Shown: positions 9,501 through 17,469, counted from the stretch's first letter. The stretch is 64,000 bases of DNA from Qipengyuania aurantiaca (GCF_019711375.1 NZ_CP081295.1:2269001-2333000), one strand, 5' to 3'. Notes: generated by a model not told the origin, from the sequence alone. Made by a program: numbers and translations.

Positions 9501-9576
9501 CTATGACACTTACGACCAGCTGATGCGGCTCGAGGAATGGCTGCCCAGACAGGCGGATGAGGAGGACCGGGCATGA
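6559..9576 (+). CDS. addB: Double-strand break repair protein AddB
   Basis: AddB is the partner of AddA in the alphaproteobacterial equivalent of RecBCD, which resects double-strand DNA ends and loads RecA. The protein is 1005 residues long, begins NVYSIAAHRGFADALVAGL, and carries a RecB-family nuclease motif near residue 870 (LAIIDYKTRKPP) close to the C-terminus. It starts at a GTG overlapping murU by eight bases and overlaps addA by four bases. Confidence 0.93.
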   Translation: MADAKGGPNVYSIAAHRGFADALVAGLVPRYADDELGLARLTLLLPSARARRTVSEAFIRHAGESGRAGLLMPRMAVVGDLDLDEALGPLLDPLGASDIPPAIDPQRRMFALARLIAEEMGDEAPKGATLLRLARETGATMDRLLVEDVGPEKLVDEKVVDIFPDLSKHWQDSIRLFANVQAKWLAWLNAEGMLDAAARRNRLFDKARHAWKAQPPATPIVAAGVTSAAPALAKLLRVVSELPEGAVILPDFDLTMDEGVWDELGRAGAAPTPGDTVFAREDAVTHPQYHLKLLLNRMGVAREEVQPWHRKGMTAAPPERSHAISALFLPPESSKVWVDLPSEKRRLSGVRIMEATNPEEEAQAIALLVREALAEPERRVAVVTPDRPLARRVVHHLARWNIVADDSAGRPLSHTAAGRAFLLAAEVMADCARAVPLMALLGHPLVDGGMERGAWLRRLRRLERALRGPRLASGLEPAQAEVARLAEKWPEMAEWWAPAEAQLTPLVERDRDTPESLADLIDTLAASAEALCGEKLWAQEDGRTLAAFVEEFRLHAREAGFETAPRDVGQVLADAMEERAVRPPYGGHARVQVLGLLEARMNRADLVICAGLNEGIWPARGSIDALLAPPVLRTLGVPGGDFRIGLSAHDLAGAMGAPEVVLSRSQRDEGGPAIPSRFLLRVQALLSDLLPRHEEQAAIALARAMTRAEPAPEYPRPMPKPSADQRDVDISATALDRLLGDPYQFFAQKIMGLSDLDALDADPNPLWQGNIAHAILERWHIARRTDPAARIAPIMEEVLDEENADPLVRGLWQPRLLKALEWIEETVGNYTDREVLAVEAKGSMHVEDVFVHGRADRIDRLEDGTLAIIDYKTRKPPSAGQVEQGYALQLGILGLIAQDGGFEGLTGDPGGYEYWSLGRAKDDNPHGFGYVDVPLKTGNKRSGLEPEEFLPRTREKLRLAIGKYIKGTDPFTARENPDYPAYDTYDQLMRLEEWLPRQADEEDRA

Positions 9577-12500
9577 GCGGCAAGGTCTATCCCCTGAAGG
9601 ACGCGCAGGGCCTCAGCGTAAATCCAGAGGAGAGCGTGTGGCTGTCCGCCAGCGCGGGCACGGGCAAGACGCAGGTGCTCTCCGCCCGCGTGCTGCGCCT
9701 GCTGCTCCAGCCCGGCGCCGATCCTTCCCAGATCCTCTGCCTCACCTTCACCAAAGCGGGCGCGGCGGAGATGGCGGTGCGCGTCAACGCCGTGCTCGCG
9801 CGCTGGGTTCGCATGGATGCGGGCCAGTTGGCAAAGGAGCTGGGCTATCTTGGTGCGTCCATAGACCCCGAAACCCAGTCGCGCGCCCGTTCGCTGTTCG
9901 CCCGGGTGCTCGACTGCCCCGGCGGCGGCCTCAGGATCGATACGATCCACGCCTTTGCGCAATACCTCCTCGGCGCCTTCCCGAGCGAGGCGGGTGTGCT
10001 CCCCGGCAGCCAGCCGATGGAGGACCGCGACCGCGACTTGCTGAGCCGCGATGTCCTCTCGGACCTCCTCTCCGAAGGCGACCCGCACATTCGCGAGGCG
10101 GTGGCCGAAATGAGCCGCCGCAAGGGGCCGGACGCAGTGCTTAGCTGGCTGATGCGCTGCGCTCGACACAAGGAGTTGTGGGGCCAGCCTGGCTGGCAGC
10201 ACGGGCTCGATCAGCCGGTGCGTCGCCTGCTCGGCATTCCGGTCGATGTGGACGAGGACTGGGTGGCCGAAGCTTGTTCGGACAGGCATTTCCCGGTCGA
10301 TACCCTGCGCGCCATGCTGCCCGCGTTCGATGGGTGGAACACCAAGGGCGCAGAGACGAGCAGGGGCTTCATCCAGCACTGGTTGGCGCTCGAACCCGAA
10401 GCACGCCTCGCCGAGATAGACGGGTTCCGCCAGCGCAACTGCATTCTCAAGAAGGATGGCGACCCGACCTCGATGAAGGGAGCCGAGAAGAACGACCCCT
10501 CATTCGGCGACAAGCAGCAGGTGATTGCCGACGCCGTAAGGGAAGTGGCCGAACGCGCTGCCCTGCTCGACCTCGCCGCCTTCCTCGCCCCGCAACTCGA
10601 AGCCGGCCGCGCCTTTGCCAAACGCTGGGAGGAGGCCAAGGCGCGCGAGGGGCTGGTCGATTTCGACGATCTGATCCACCGCGCCGCGCGGCTCCTGTCC
10701 TCAAGCCAGATGGCCGACTGGATCCGCTACAAGCTCGACCGCAGCTTCGACCACATCCTCGTCGACGAGGCGCAGGACACCAACAAGGCGCAGTGGGCGA
10801 TCGTGAAGGCGTTGACCGACGATTATTTCGACGGGCTGGGGGCGCGCGGCACGGCGGTGCGCACGATCTTCACCGTGGGCGATTACAAGCAGGCGATCTT
10901 CGGCTTCCAGGGCACCAGCCCGGAAAACTTCCGCGAGGCGCGTGACTATTTCCGCGAAAAGATGGACCGCGCCGCCGTGGCCGCCGAGGAAGCGCGCGCC
11001 AACGCCAACGCGGGCCGCCTCCAGGAGTTCGACCTCGAGCGCAGCTACCGCACCAACCAGACCGTGCTGAGCTTCGTCGACGACGCCATCTGCGCCATCG
11101 GCCCGGAAGGCCTCGGCCTCGACAAGAGCGATGGCGAACACCGTGGCAGCGACACACCCGGCATGGTCACGCTGTGGAAGGAAATCCGCATTGCCGAAGG
11201 CGGCGACGATGCGGACGAGGAAAAGGGCTGGCTCGCCCGCCACGACCGCAAGCTGGCCGACAACATCGCGCGGCAGGTCGCCGAATGGCTCGATCCTAAA
11301 GGCGAGGGCTTCACGCTGGTGAAGGGCGAGGCACGGCGCGCACAGGCCGGCGATGTCATGGTGCTGGTGCAGAAGCGGCGCGAACTGGCTTCGCTGATCG
11401 TGGCGCGGCTTTATGCGCATGGCGTCCCCGTGGCCGGGGTCGACCGCCTGCGCCTCGGCAACCCGCTGGCGGTCAAGGACCTGATGGCGGCGATCCGTTT
11501 CGCCGCGCAGCCGCTCGACGATCTGACGCTGGCCAATCTCCTCGTCTCGCCGCTGATCGGCTGGAGCCAGGAGGATTTGTTGGTCTTCGGATATCGCACC
11601 AAGGGCGTGCGCCTGTGGCAGCATTTGCGCAGTTCGGACGAGCCGCGCGTTGCCCAGACCGTCCATACCTTGCGCGAAATCCTTCGCCGGGCCGATTTCG
11701 ACAGCCCGCAGCAATTGCTGCACTGGATTCTGGTCGGCCCGATAGACGGACGCCGCGCACTTGTCGCCCGGCTGGGGCGCGAGGCCAACGACCCGATCGA
11801 CGAACTGCTCAACGCTGCCAACGCCTTCGCCGCCAGCCATGTGGCCAGCCTGCAAGGTTTCATCCGCTGGTTCGACGCGGGCGATGGCGAGTTGAAGCGC
11901 GAGGCGGGCGAGGGCGGGGACCAGGTTCGCGTGATGACCGTCCACGGCTCCAAGGGGTTGCAGGCCCCTATCGTAATCCTTGCCGATGCGGCGATCCGCC
12001 CCGATGCCTCGGGCGAGCTTACGCTCGAGGAACAGGTGCTGGGTGCGGAAGAAAGCAATGTGGTTCCGCTGCCTGCGCTGACGAGCGACGAGAAGGTCGG
12101 CCCGGTGCGCGCGGTGGAGGAGGTGAACGCCGCGCGCTCGATGCAGGAACACTGGCGGCTGCTTTATGTCGCCATGACCCGCGCGGAAGAGGCGCTGTTC
12201 ATTGGCGGCTCGCTCGGCCCGCGCGATGCGAAGAACGGCCCGCACGAGGACAGCTGGTACGCGCGTCTTGCGGCGCTGTTCGATACCGACGCGGCGCTGG
12301 ACGACCCGATCTGGGGCGCGCGCTGGGAGGGCGGGGAACGCGCTCCGTCCGTGCCGCCTGCCGAGACTTCCATCCCCGAACCAGCGCGCGAATTGCCGCT
12401 CTGGGCCAGGCAGCCCGTCGGTCCCGAACCGCGCCCGCCGCGTCCACTGGCTCCTTCGGGACTGGGCGAGGTCGAAGGAAGCGATCCGCCGCTGCCGCCC

Positions 12501-13052
12501 GAGGTTGCAGCCGGTGCCGCAAGACGCGGCGTGCTGATCCACGCGCTGCTCGAACGCCTGCCCGAAGTGCCTCGCGTGCACCGCGACGAACGGGCGCGTG
12601 GCTGGCTCGCCCAGCAGGCACTTGACCTCGACAAATCGGAGCGCGAGGAAATGCTCGCCCGCGCGCTCGCGGTGCTAGAGGAACCGGGCTTTGCCGATAT
12701 CTTCGGCGCGCAGGCTCTGGCCGAGATCCCGCTTGCCGCCACGGTGGAGGGGCAGGTCGTCATGGGCACGGCCGACCGGCTGCTGGTGACGCCCGAGAAA
12801 ATCACCGTGGTCGATTTCAAGACCGCGCGCCGTCCGCCCACTTCGCTGGACGGCGTTCCCGACAGCACCCTGCGCCAGATGGCCGCCTATGTCGCGGCGC
12901 TGCAGGCGATCTATCCGGGCCGCGCGGTGGAGGCGGCCGTCCTCTATACCCAGACGCCGCAGCTCATCGCCTTGCCGGGCGAGCGCCTCGCTGCCTACAA
13001 GGCGGCGTTTGCGGATCGGCAGGAAAGCTTTGGCCTGCCACCCGTTGAGTAA
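9573..13052 (+). CDS. addA: ATP-dependent helicase-nuclease AddA
   Basis: A 1159-residue UvrD/Rep-type helicase with a C-terminal nuclease domain. Visible motifs are Walker A SASAGTGKT (about 25-33), Walker B VDEAQDTN (about 397-404), motif III FTVGDYKQAIFGFQG, motif V MTVHGSKGLQAPIV, motif VI LLYVAMTRAEEAL and the nuclease motif VVDFKTARRPP near 1081. With AddB it unwinds and degrades broken DNA ends for recombination repair. The ATG overlaps the addB stop by four bases. Its stop codon lies inside the candidate trxA promoter. Confidence 0.95.
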   Translation: MSGKVYPLKDAQGLSVNPEESVWLSASAGTGKTQVLSARVLRLLLQPGADPSQILCLTFTKAGAAEMAVRVNAVLARWVRMDAGQLAKELGYLGASIDPETQSRARSLFARVLDCPGGGLRIDTIHAFAQYLLGAFPSEAGVLPGSQPMEDRDRDLLSRDVLSDLLSEGDPHIREAVAEMSRRKGPDAVLSWLMRCARHKELWGQPGWQHGLDQPVRRLLGIPVDVDEDWVAEACSDRHFPVDTLRAMLPAFDGWNTKGAETSRGFIQHWLALEPEARLAEIDGFRQRNCILKKDGDPTSMKGAEKNDPSFGDKQQVIADAVREVAERAALLDLAAFLAPQLEAGRAFAKRWEEAKAREGLVDFDDLIHRAARLLSSSQMADWIRYKLDRSFDHILVDEAQDTNKAQWAIVKALTDDYFDGLGARGTAVRTIFTVGDYKQAIFGFQGTSPENFREARDYFREKMDRAAVAAEEARANANAGRLQEFDLERSYRTNQTVLSFVDDAICAIGPEGLGLDKSDGEHRGSDTPGMVTLWKEIRIAEGGDDADEEKGWLARHDRKLADNIARQVAEWLDPKGEGFTLVKGEARRAQAGDVMVLVQKRRELASLIVARLYAHGVPVAGVDRLRLGNPLAVKDLMAAIRFAAQPLDDLTLANLLVSPLIGWSQEDLLVFGYRTKGVRLWQHLRSSDEPRVAQTVHTLREILRRADFDSPQQLLHWILVGPIDGRRALVARLGREANDPIDELLNAANAFAASHVASLQGFIRWFDAGDGELKREAGEGGDQVRVMTVHGSKGLQAPIVILADAAIRPDASGELTLEEQVLGAEESNVVPLPALTSDEKVGPVRAVEEVNAARSMQEHWRLLYVAMTRAEEALFIGGSLGPRDAKNGPHEDSWYARLAALFDTDAALDDPIWGARWEGGERAPSVPPAETSIPEPARELPLWARQPVGPEPRPPRPLAPSGLGEVEGSDPPLPPEVAAGAARRGVLIHALLERLPEVPRVHRDERARGWLAQQALDLDKSEREEMLARALAVLEEPGFADIFGAQALAEIPLAATVEGQVVMGTADRLLVTPEKITVVDFKTARRPPTSLDGVPDSTLRQMAAYVAALQAIYPGRAVEAAVLYTQTPQLIALPGERLAAYKAAFADRQESFGLPPVE

Positions 13053-13076
13053 TCGAACCCCGCGCCCATATGGGCG
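13045..13076 (+). promoter_or_regulatory. Candidate trxA promoter with overlapping palindrome
   Basis: TTGAGT (13045-13050), an 18-base spacer and TATGGG (13069-13074) make a plausible sigma70 promoter. The -35 overlaps the addA stop codon. A perfect 14-base palindrome, CGCCCATATGGGCG (13063-13076), covers the -10 and could be an operator. Confidence 0.45.
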
Positions 13077-13106
13077 GGCAAGACATCAGATATCAGGAGT
13101 ATTCCC

Positions 13107-13427
13107 ATGGCCACCATCAACGTCACCGACGAAGGTTTCCAGAAAGACGTTCTCGACAGCGACAAGCCCGTTCTCGTGGATTTCTGGGCCGATTGGTGCG
13201 GGCCGTGCAAGATGATCGCCCCGGCGCTGGAAGAGCTGTCGGACGAGCTGGGCGACAAGGTCACCATCGCCAAGATGGATATCATGGAAAACACTGGCGT
13301 GCCGGGCGCGATGGGCGTGCAGTCGATCCCCTATCTCGTCCTGTTCAAGAATGGCGAACCGGCGGCCCATATGCGCGGTGCCGCGCCCAAGGGCCAGCTC
13401 AAGCAGTGGCTCGAAGGCGAACTCTAA
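13107..13427 (+). CDS. trxA: Thioredoxin
   Basis: A 106-residue cytoplasmic thioredoxin that reduces protein disulfides with electrons from thioredoxin reductase. The active site is WCGPC (Cys31 and Cys34), preceded by the usual VDFWADW strand; the cis-proline segment QSIPYLVLFKNG is also present. A CAGGAG ribosome-binding site lies nine bases before the ATG. It follows addA by 54 bases but appears to have its own promoter. Confidence 0.97.
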   Translation: MATINVTDEGFQKDVLDSDKPVLVDFWADWCGPCKMIAPALEELSDELGDKVTIAKMDIMENTGVPGAMGVQSIPYLVLFKNGEPAAHMRGAAPKGQLKQWLEGEL

Positions 13428-13444
13428 ACCGCCCTTCCGGCTCC

Positions 13445-13480
13445 CAATGTGCCGCATTCTTGTTTTGCGGCGCAACATTG
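13445..13480 (+). terminator. Hairpin after trxA
   Basis: CAATGT and GCCGCA (13445-13456) pair with TGCGGC (13466-13471) and ACATTG (13475-13480), with a three-base bulge and a 9-base loop. No clear T-run follows. It probably marks the end of the trxA transcript ahead of the LysR gene. Confidence 0.5.
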
Positions 13481-13496
13481 CTAAACGCGTGAGACC

Positions 13497-14282
13497 ATGA
13501 AGCGCACGCACCTGCCCCTCAACGCCCTGCGCGTCTATGACGCGGCGGCCCGTCACCTGAGCTTTACCCGCGCTGCGGACGAGTTGGCGGTGACGCCGGC
13601 TGCCGTCGGCCAGCAGATCCGCGCGCTGGAAGACCATCTCGGCACTGTCCTCTTTCGTCGCACCAGCAAGGGGCTGGAACTGACGCAGGAAGGCTCGGCC
13701 GGTCTCGACGCTTTGCGCGAAGGTTTCCTCAAGTTCGAGGAAAGCGTTTCCGCCATGCAGGCGGGGCAGGCTTCGGACAGCTACACCATTGCCTGTCCGC
13801 GCGAATTCTATGCCCAGTGGCTGGCGCCGCGGCTGGCCGAGTTCGCGAAGGAAAGGCCGGACATCAAGTTCACCTTCGTTGCCGACGAGAACGCCGATTT
13901 CACCGAGGCGAACCTCGATTGCGCGATCCGGCTGGTCGATGGTCCGGGCGATCTGCAGGGCGTCGAACTGGCCGCCGCGCGCCGTGTTACGGTTGCGGCT
14001 CCCGGCGCGCCCGACCGGTGGATCGACTGGGGCCTGCCGCTCCAGGACGGAGTGCAGGCGCATGTCACCGTGAGCAATGCCGGCCAGGCGCTCTCGGGCG
14101 CGATGGCGGGACTGGGCAAGGCGATCCTGCCCGAATTGCTTGCCAAGGAAGCGGTCGAGGCAGGCCGGTTGCAAGTGCTTGACGGCCCTGAAACCGGTAC
14201 GCGGGCCTACTGGCTCGTCGCACCGACGCCGCAATGGCGGACCAAGAAGGTAAAAGCGCTCGTCGCATTTCTGGCGGGGTAA
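13497..14282 (+). CDS. LysR-family transcriptional regulator, GcvA-like, short
   Basis: The N-terminal winged helix (LNALRVYDAAARHLSFTRAA, then AVTPAAVGQQIRALEDHLG) is typical of LysR regulators related to GcvA. The product has 261 residues, about 40 fewer than most family members, and the loss seems to fall in the effector-binding domain, so its ligand pocket may be unusual. Its stop overlaps the ATG of the GNAT gene (TAATG), which suggests co-transcription rather than the divergent layout usual for LysR regulators. The target is not evident. Confidence 0.88.
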   Translation: MKRTHLPLNALRVYDAAARHLSFTRAADELAVTPAAVGQQIRALEDHLGTVLFRRTSKGLELTQEGSAGLDALREGFLKFEESVSAMQAGQASDSYTIACPREFYAQWLAPRLAEFAKERPDIKFTFVADENADFTEANLDCAIRLVDGPGDLQGVELAAARRVTVAAPGAPDRWIDWGLPLQDGVQAHVTVSNAGQALSGAMAGLGKAILPELLAKEAVEAGRLQVLDGPETGTRAYWLVAPTPQWRTKKVKALVAFLAG

Positions 14283-14806
14283 TGGCTTCTGTTCCCTTTC
14301 TGAAGACCGAACGCTTCACCCTCCGCCCTTTGCGGCGTGAGGATACTGCGGCGCTGCTTCCCACTTTCGCGGATGGGGGTCAGAGCCTCTACCTCACGCG
14401 CCCCGCCTTCGAGAGCGAGGAAGAGCTGGCCGGCTGGCTCTTCGATCCGGACTGGAACGGGCGCACCTGGATTGCGGAGGATGCCGAGAGCCGCGTCGCG
14501 GGCCGCTTCGTCGCCGTGCCGGGGCTGGACGAGGGCGTGGCAGAGATTGGCTATGTCGTCTGCATGGACCGACAGCGCGAAGGCGTGGCGCGCGAATGCA
14601 CGGCCGCGCTGGTCCGCCATCTCATAGAGGGAGAGGGGCTTCGCAAGCTTACCGCGGAGGTCGATGTTGAAAATACCCCATCGGTCCGCCTGCTCGAACG
14701 CCTCGGTTTCACCCGCGAGGCGTTGTTTCGGCAGCACGAGATCACGCACAAGGGGCTGTGCGACGTCGCGGTCTATGGCCTTCTGGCGACGGACCCGCTG
14801 CCCTAG
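14282..14806 (+). CDS. GNAT-family N-acetyltransferase, RimJ-like
   Basis: A 174-residue acetyltransferase of the RimJ/RimL type: it opens with LKTERFTLRPLRREDT, has the acetyl-CoA binding region REGVARECTAALVRHL and ends with VENTPSVRLLERLGFTREA. Members acetylate protein N-termini or small amines; the substrate here cannot be read from sequence. The ATG overlaps the stop of the LysR gene and its 3' end overlaps the convergent LuxR gene by four bases. Confidence 0.88.
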   Translation: MASVPFLKTERFTLRPLRREDTAALLPTFADGGQSLYLTRPAFESEEELAGWLFDPDWNGRTWIAEDAESRVAGRFVAVPGLDEGVAEIGYVVCMDRQREGVARECTAALVRHLIEGEGLRKLTAEVDVENTPSVRLLERLGFTREALFRQHEITHKGLCDVAVYGLLATDPLP

Positions 14807-15510
14807 ACCGTTATCAGCTTGAGCTTGAGCGCCTTCACGGTCGCTCCCACACGGTCGCTCGCGCCGAGCTTGGCATAGAGACGCTTCACATAGGTCCCGA
14901 CCGTATCGGCTGAAATCTTAAGCAACTGGGCGATGATCGTGTTCGACTTGCCCCGCGCAATCAGGCGCAGGACTTCCAGCTCGCGCTGCGATAGGCTGAC
15001 CTCGCCCTCTTCGATGGTGACCAGCTGGCACACCCGGTCATGCGCCGCGCGGGCGACCATGGTGAGGGCGACGATCTGTTCCTCGGTGGGAGTCGCGTCG
15101 ACCGGAAAGCCGAATGCGGCGTAGGCATCGCGGTTGTCGGGGCCATAGAGCGGTACGCCGAAGCCGTTGGCGATCCCGTGTTCGCGCAGCGCCGCGATGA
15201 AGCGTTCGACTTCGGGTGTGCGTTCGGCCCGGTCCAGCGCCTCTTCCCAGGAGATCGTGTGGCCGGCCCGCATGACCTCATCGGGGATCGGATCGCACTG
15301 GCGGAAGTCGGCGCTGTCGTAGAGGTCCAGCCAGTCCATCGAGAAGCCGCGCGACATGACCTGCGTCTCCCTCGAGACCTGCGAAGCGAAGACCGGCGTG
15401 AAGTGATAGCTGAACTTGTCCGCCCCGAAATGGTCCACCGCGCCGCGCACGTTCTGCCACAGCGAGGTGACGCAGGGGCTGCAGGCCAGTTCGACGAAAA
15501 GCGAATCCAT
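14803..15510 (-). CDS. LuxR-type quorum-sensing regulator without an adjacent luxI
   Basis: An N-terminal autoinducer-binding domain is followed by a C-terminal LuxR HTH (LSQRELEVLRLIARGKSN, then ISADTVGTYVKRLYAKLG). From ATG 15510 the product has 235 residues, and Trp60, Tyr64, Asp73 and Trp88 have the same spacing as the acyl-homoserine-lactone contacts Trp57, Tyr61, Asp70 and Trp85 of TraR. Binding of such a signal is therefore plausible. No luxI synthase lies in the window, so it may be a solo receptor. An 8-base palindrome TCACGTGA sits at 15526-15533, just upstream of the start. A TTG at 15519 is an alternative start. Confidence 0.88.
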   Translation of the reverse strand: MDSLFVELACSPCVTSLWQNVRGAVDHFGADKFSYHFTPVFASQVSRETQVMSRGFSMDWLDLYDSADFRQCDPIPDEVMRAGHTISWEEALDRAERTPEVERFIAALREHGIANGFGVPLYGPDNRDAYAAFGFPVDATPTEEQIVALTMVARAAHDRVCQLVTIEEGEVSLSQRELEVLRLIARGKSNTIIAQLLKISADTVGTYVKRLYAKLGASDRVGATVKALKLKLITV

Positions 15511-15565
15511 AAGCTGCAATGCCTATCACGTGACGCTACGGCATCCTAGTATCCGCGCGACGATG

Positions 15566-16243
15566 TCACATTTTTTCAAAGGCATCGAACACGGCGAGGA
15601 TGCCGGGCGGATCGCCGGCCTGGCGGAGGCGGTCCAGCGCCTCGTCGACCAGCAGCTCGTAAGCTACCACTGTCCCGTCGGAGCCGGTTCGCTGACCGCC
15701 CAGCAGGCGCGCGAAGGCGATGGCGCTGCGGTTTTCGGCCAGCGTGTTCATGGCGAAGCGTGCGATGCCTTCCGCCTGCGCTTCCAGCAGGAGGGTCGCG
15801 GTGAGGATCTTGCCGAGGCCCTGTCCGTGCCAGTCGTCGAGGATGGCGACCGAGAATTCGGCCAGTTCGCGGTCCTCTTCCTCGCGGAAGGCGTGGACCG
15901 CGCCGATCGCGGGCTCGCCCGGCACCGACATGTCGATCGCACCCCAGGCCAGGTGCATGTCCCCATCGGCGTCGAGCAGCCGGTCGATCACCCAGTCGGG
16001 CGGGGTCGCCGCGCCGGAGAAGAAGCGCATGTAGCGCGAGCGCGGGCTCATCCGCGCGATGCCTTCGCGAATGCGCTGCTCGTCGCCGCGGTCCACGCGG
16101 CGCAGGCAGACGGGCGTGCCACCTTCCAGGCGCGTTTCGATGATGGCGGGGGAGGAGGCGATGGGATCAGGCTCCTGAGAGGCGAGGGCAGGGAAGCACA
16201 CGCCATAGCAGTTTTGGCGCGGCAGGAAGAGGCCGGATGGCAC
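15566..16243 (-). CDS. GNAT-family N-acetyltransferase
   Basis: A single GNAT domain with AFREEEDRELAEFSVAILDD, then the acetyl-CoA loop DDWHGQGLGKILTATLL and MNTLAENRSAIAFARLLGG. Similar domains occur in protein-lysine acetyltransferases, but the substrate cannot be told. The start is uncertain: GTG 16243 has GGAG five bases upstream, while GTG 16261 would add six residues and has no visible ribosome-binding site. It lies 55 bases upstream of the LuxR-type gene on the same strand. Confidence 0.82.
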   Translation of the reverse strand: MPSGLFLPRQNCYGVCFPALASQEPDPIASSPAIIETRLEGGTPVCLRRVDRGDEQRIREGIARMSPRSRYMRFFSGAATPPDWVIDRLLDADGDMHLAWGAIDMSVPGEPAIGAVHAFREEEDRELAEFSVAILDDWHGQGLGKILTATLLLEAQAEGIARFAMNTLAENRSAIAFARLLGGQRTGSDGTVVAYELLVDEALDRLRQAGDPPGILAVFDAFEKM

Positions 16244-16264
16244 GAAAGCTCCGCCCCACACAGC

Positions 16265-16298
16265 AAAAGGCGGCGCCCGTCGCTAAACGGACACCGCC
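16265..16298 (-). terminator. Rho-independent terminator of the small lipoprotein gene
   Basis: Read on the minus strand, GGCGG pairs with CCGCC around a largely paired interior (GTGTCCG with CGGGCGC) and TTTTG follows. It lies 39 bases beyond the lipoprotein stop codon. Confidence 0.7.
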
Positions 16299-16336
16299 TC
16301 TGTCATGGTCAGGCCGCGAGGGCCGGACCGTGTGGC

Positions 16337-16594
16337 TTACATGCCTTCGTCGACCTGGTCTTCGGCCGCGTCGCCAGCTTCGCCCATGGCGTCGGCTTCG
16401 GCGTCGAGAGCTTCTTCGGTCGCTTCATCGCCCTGTGCTTCGGCGAGGTCGGCCTGCTCTTCAAGCAGGTCTTCCTGCGATTCAGCCTGCTGCTCGACCA
16501 GGTCTTCCTGGGCTTCCTGTTCGCTTTCCGCACAAGCGGCGAGCGAGAGAGCGGCGGCCGAAACGGCGACGAGTGCTGCAGTGTTGAACTTCAT
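16337..16594 (-). CDS. Small, extremely acidic predicted lipoprotein
   Basis: The 85-residue product has a signal peptide ending in a lipobox, SLAAC, with the lipidated Cys at 21. The 65-residue mature part contains about 26 Asp/Glu and no Lys, Arg, His or aromatic residue, and is made of Gln/Glu/Leu/Ala heptad-like segments such as QEDLVEQQAESQEDLLEEQ, suggesting a helix or a disordered acidic tether. GAAGGGG lies six bases before the ATG and a terminator follows the gene, so it is a complete single-gene unit. I do not know its function; the periplasmic side of a membrane is the expected location. Confidence 0.8.
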   Translation of the reverse strand: MKFNTAALVAVSAAALSLAACAESEQEAQEDLVEQQAESQEDLLEEQADLAEAQGDEATEEALDAEADAMGEAGDAAEDQVDEGM

Positions 16595-16732
16595 GGTATT
16601 TTCCCCTTCTTGGTGGATCATGAACGCGGCAAACCCCGCGCTTTCACAGGGTCTACGCACCGCAGCCCCATTTGTGCCACATTTTTTTCAATTTCGCCTT
16701 TTTTTCGCCAAAAATGCGACGAACCGTTGCGA

Positions 16733-17284
16733 CTAGCCCTGCGGGCAGGGCTGGGCCTGAGCCTCGTGAGCCGGCACGCAAGGGTTAGGGCGCGTCGCCC
16801 GCTCCTCGGCCAGCACCTCGTCGCGGATGCATTCGTAGACTGGATGGCCGGGCACGATCAGCCGCACGTCCTCGCGGGTCCGGGTGCGATAGGCGAGCAC
16901 GAAGCAGAGCAGGGAATTGGCGCGCGGGTTGGACAGCCCCTCGGCAATCGCCCGCTCCATCGCGCAATCCTCCAGCCGCCAGAGCCCGTATTCCAGCGCC
17001 GCGTCCCAAGCGGCGGCAAACCCTTCCGCCCCGGGCCGCGCCCGCAGCTTGTAGAGCGCCTCCATGCTCTTCCCGATGGACCGCGCCGCCTGCACGACGA
17101 TCCCGGTGGCCGCGAGCGTAGCGACAAAGCGCCGCTGGAGCTGCGGCGTGATGGAATTGCGGCGCGGAGCGGTGTGGATGAAGGGCGCGAAGGCGAGCAG
17201 CGGATCGTCCTCCTCCGGCTCGGGCGCAACATGCGCGACGGCGGAGGTGGCCTGGCGGGCGAGCTTGCGGGTGGGTTCGGTCAT
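16733..17284 (-). CDS. Hypothetical protein with a helix-turn-helix-like segment
   Basis: A 183-residue Ala/Arg-rich protein. Residues around RRFVATLAATGIVVQAARSIG and MEALYKLRARPGAEGFAAAW look like a helix-turn-helix followed by helices, in the style of small DNA-binding proteins. No signal peptide or transmembrane segment is visible. Codon use is GC-rich like the host, unlike the neighbouring KAP gene. The intergenic region upstream contains CTTGATCGTTCAAG near 17337-17350, an imperfect palindrome that could be a site for it. I do not recognise the family. Confidence 0.6.
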   Translation of the reverse strand: MTEPTRKLARQATSAVAHVAPEPEEDDPLLAFAPFIHTAPRRNSITPQLQRRFVATLAATGIVVQAARSIGKSMEALYKLRARPGAEGFAAAWDAALEYGLWRLEDCAMERAIAEGLSNPRANSLLCFVLAYRTRTREDVRLIVPGHPVYECIRDEVLAEERATRPNPCVPAHEAQAQPCPQG

Positions 17285-17442
17285 GGCCCATGCCACGATG
17301 CAGATTTTGGCGGAGTAGGAAAATGATCATCCTAACTTGATCGTTCAAGCACTCTAAAGCGAGAATGCGCTTTCGTGCCAAATTGCGACCAAAATGCATA
17401 TTATATTGGCGTTAGAAACGGGGATCCGCACTACGGTGTCGC

Positions 17443-17462
17443 GGCGCAAAATATTTCGCGCC
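17443..17462 (-). terminator. Palindromic hairpin at the end of the KAP gene
   Basis: GGCGCAAAATATTTCGCGCC is a 20-base near-perfect inverted repeat (one mismatch per arm) eight bases beyond the KAP stop codon. It can fold on either strand and probably ends the KAP transcript. Confidence 0.5.
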
Positions 17463-17469
17463 TAAAACG

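Noticed and set aside
16640..16690. A sigma54-like TGGCAC...GC on the minus strand upstream of the small lipoprotein
   Set aside because: The spacing between GG and GC is about three bases too long for a -24/-12 promoter.
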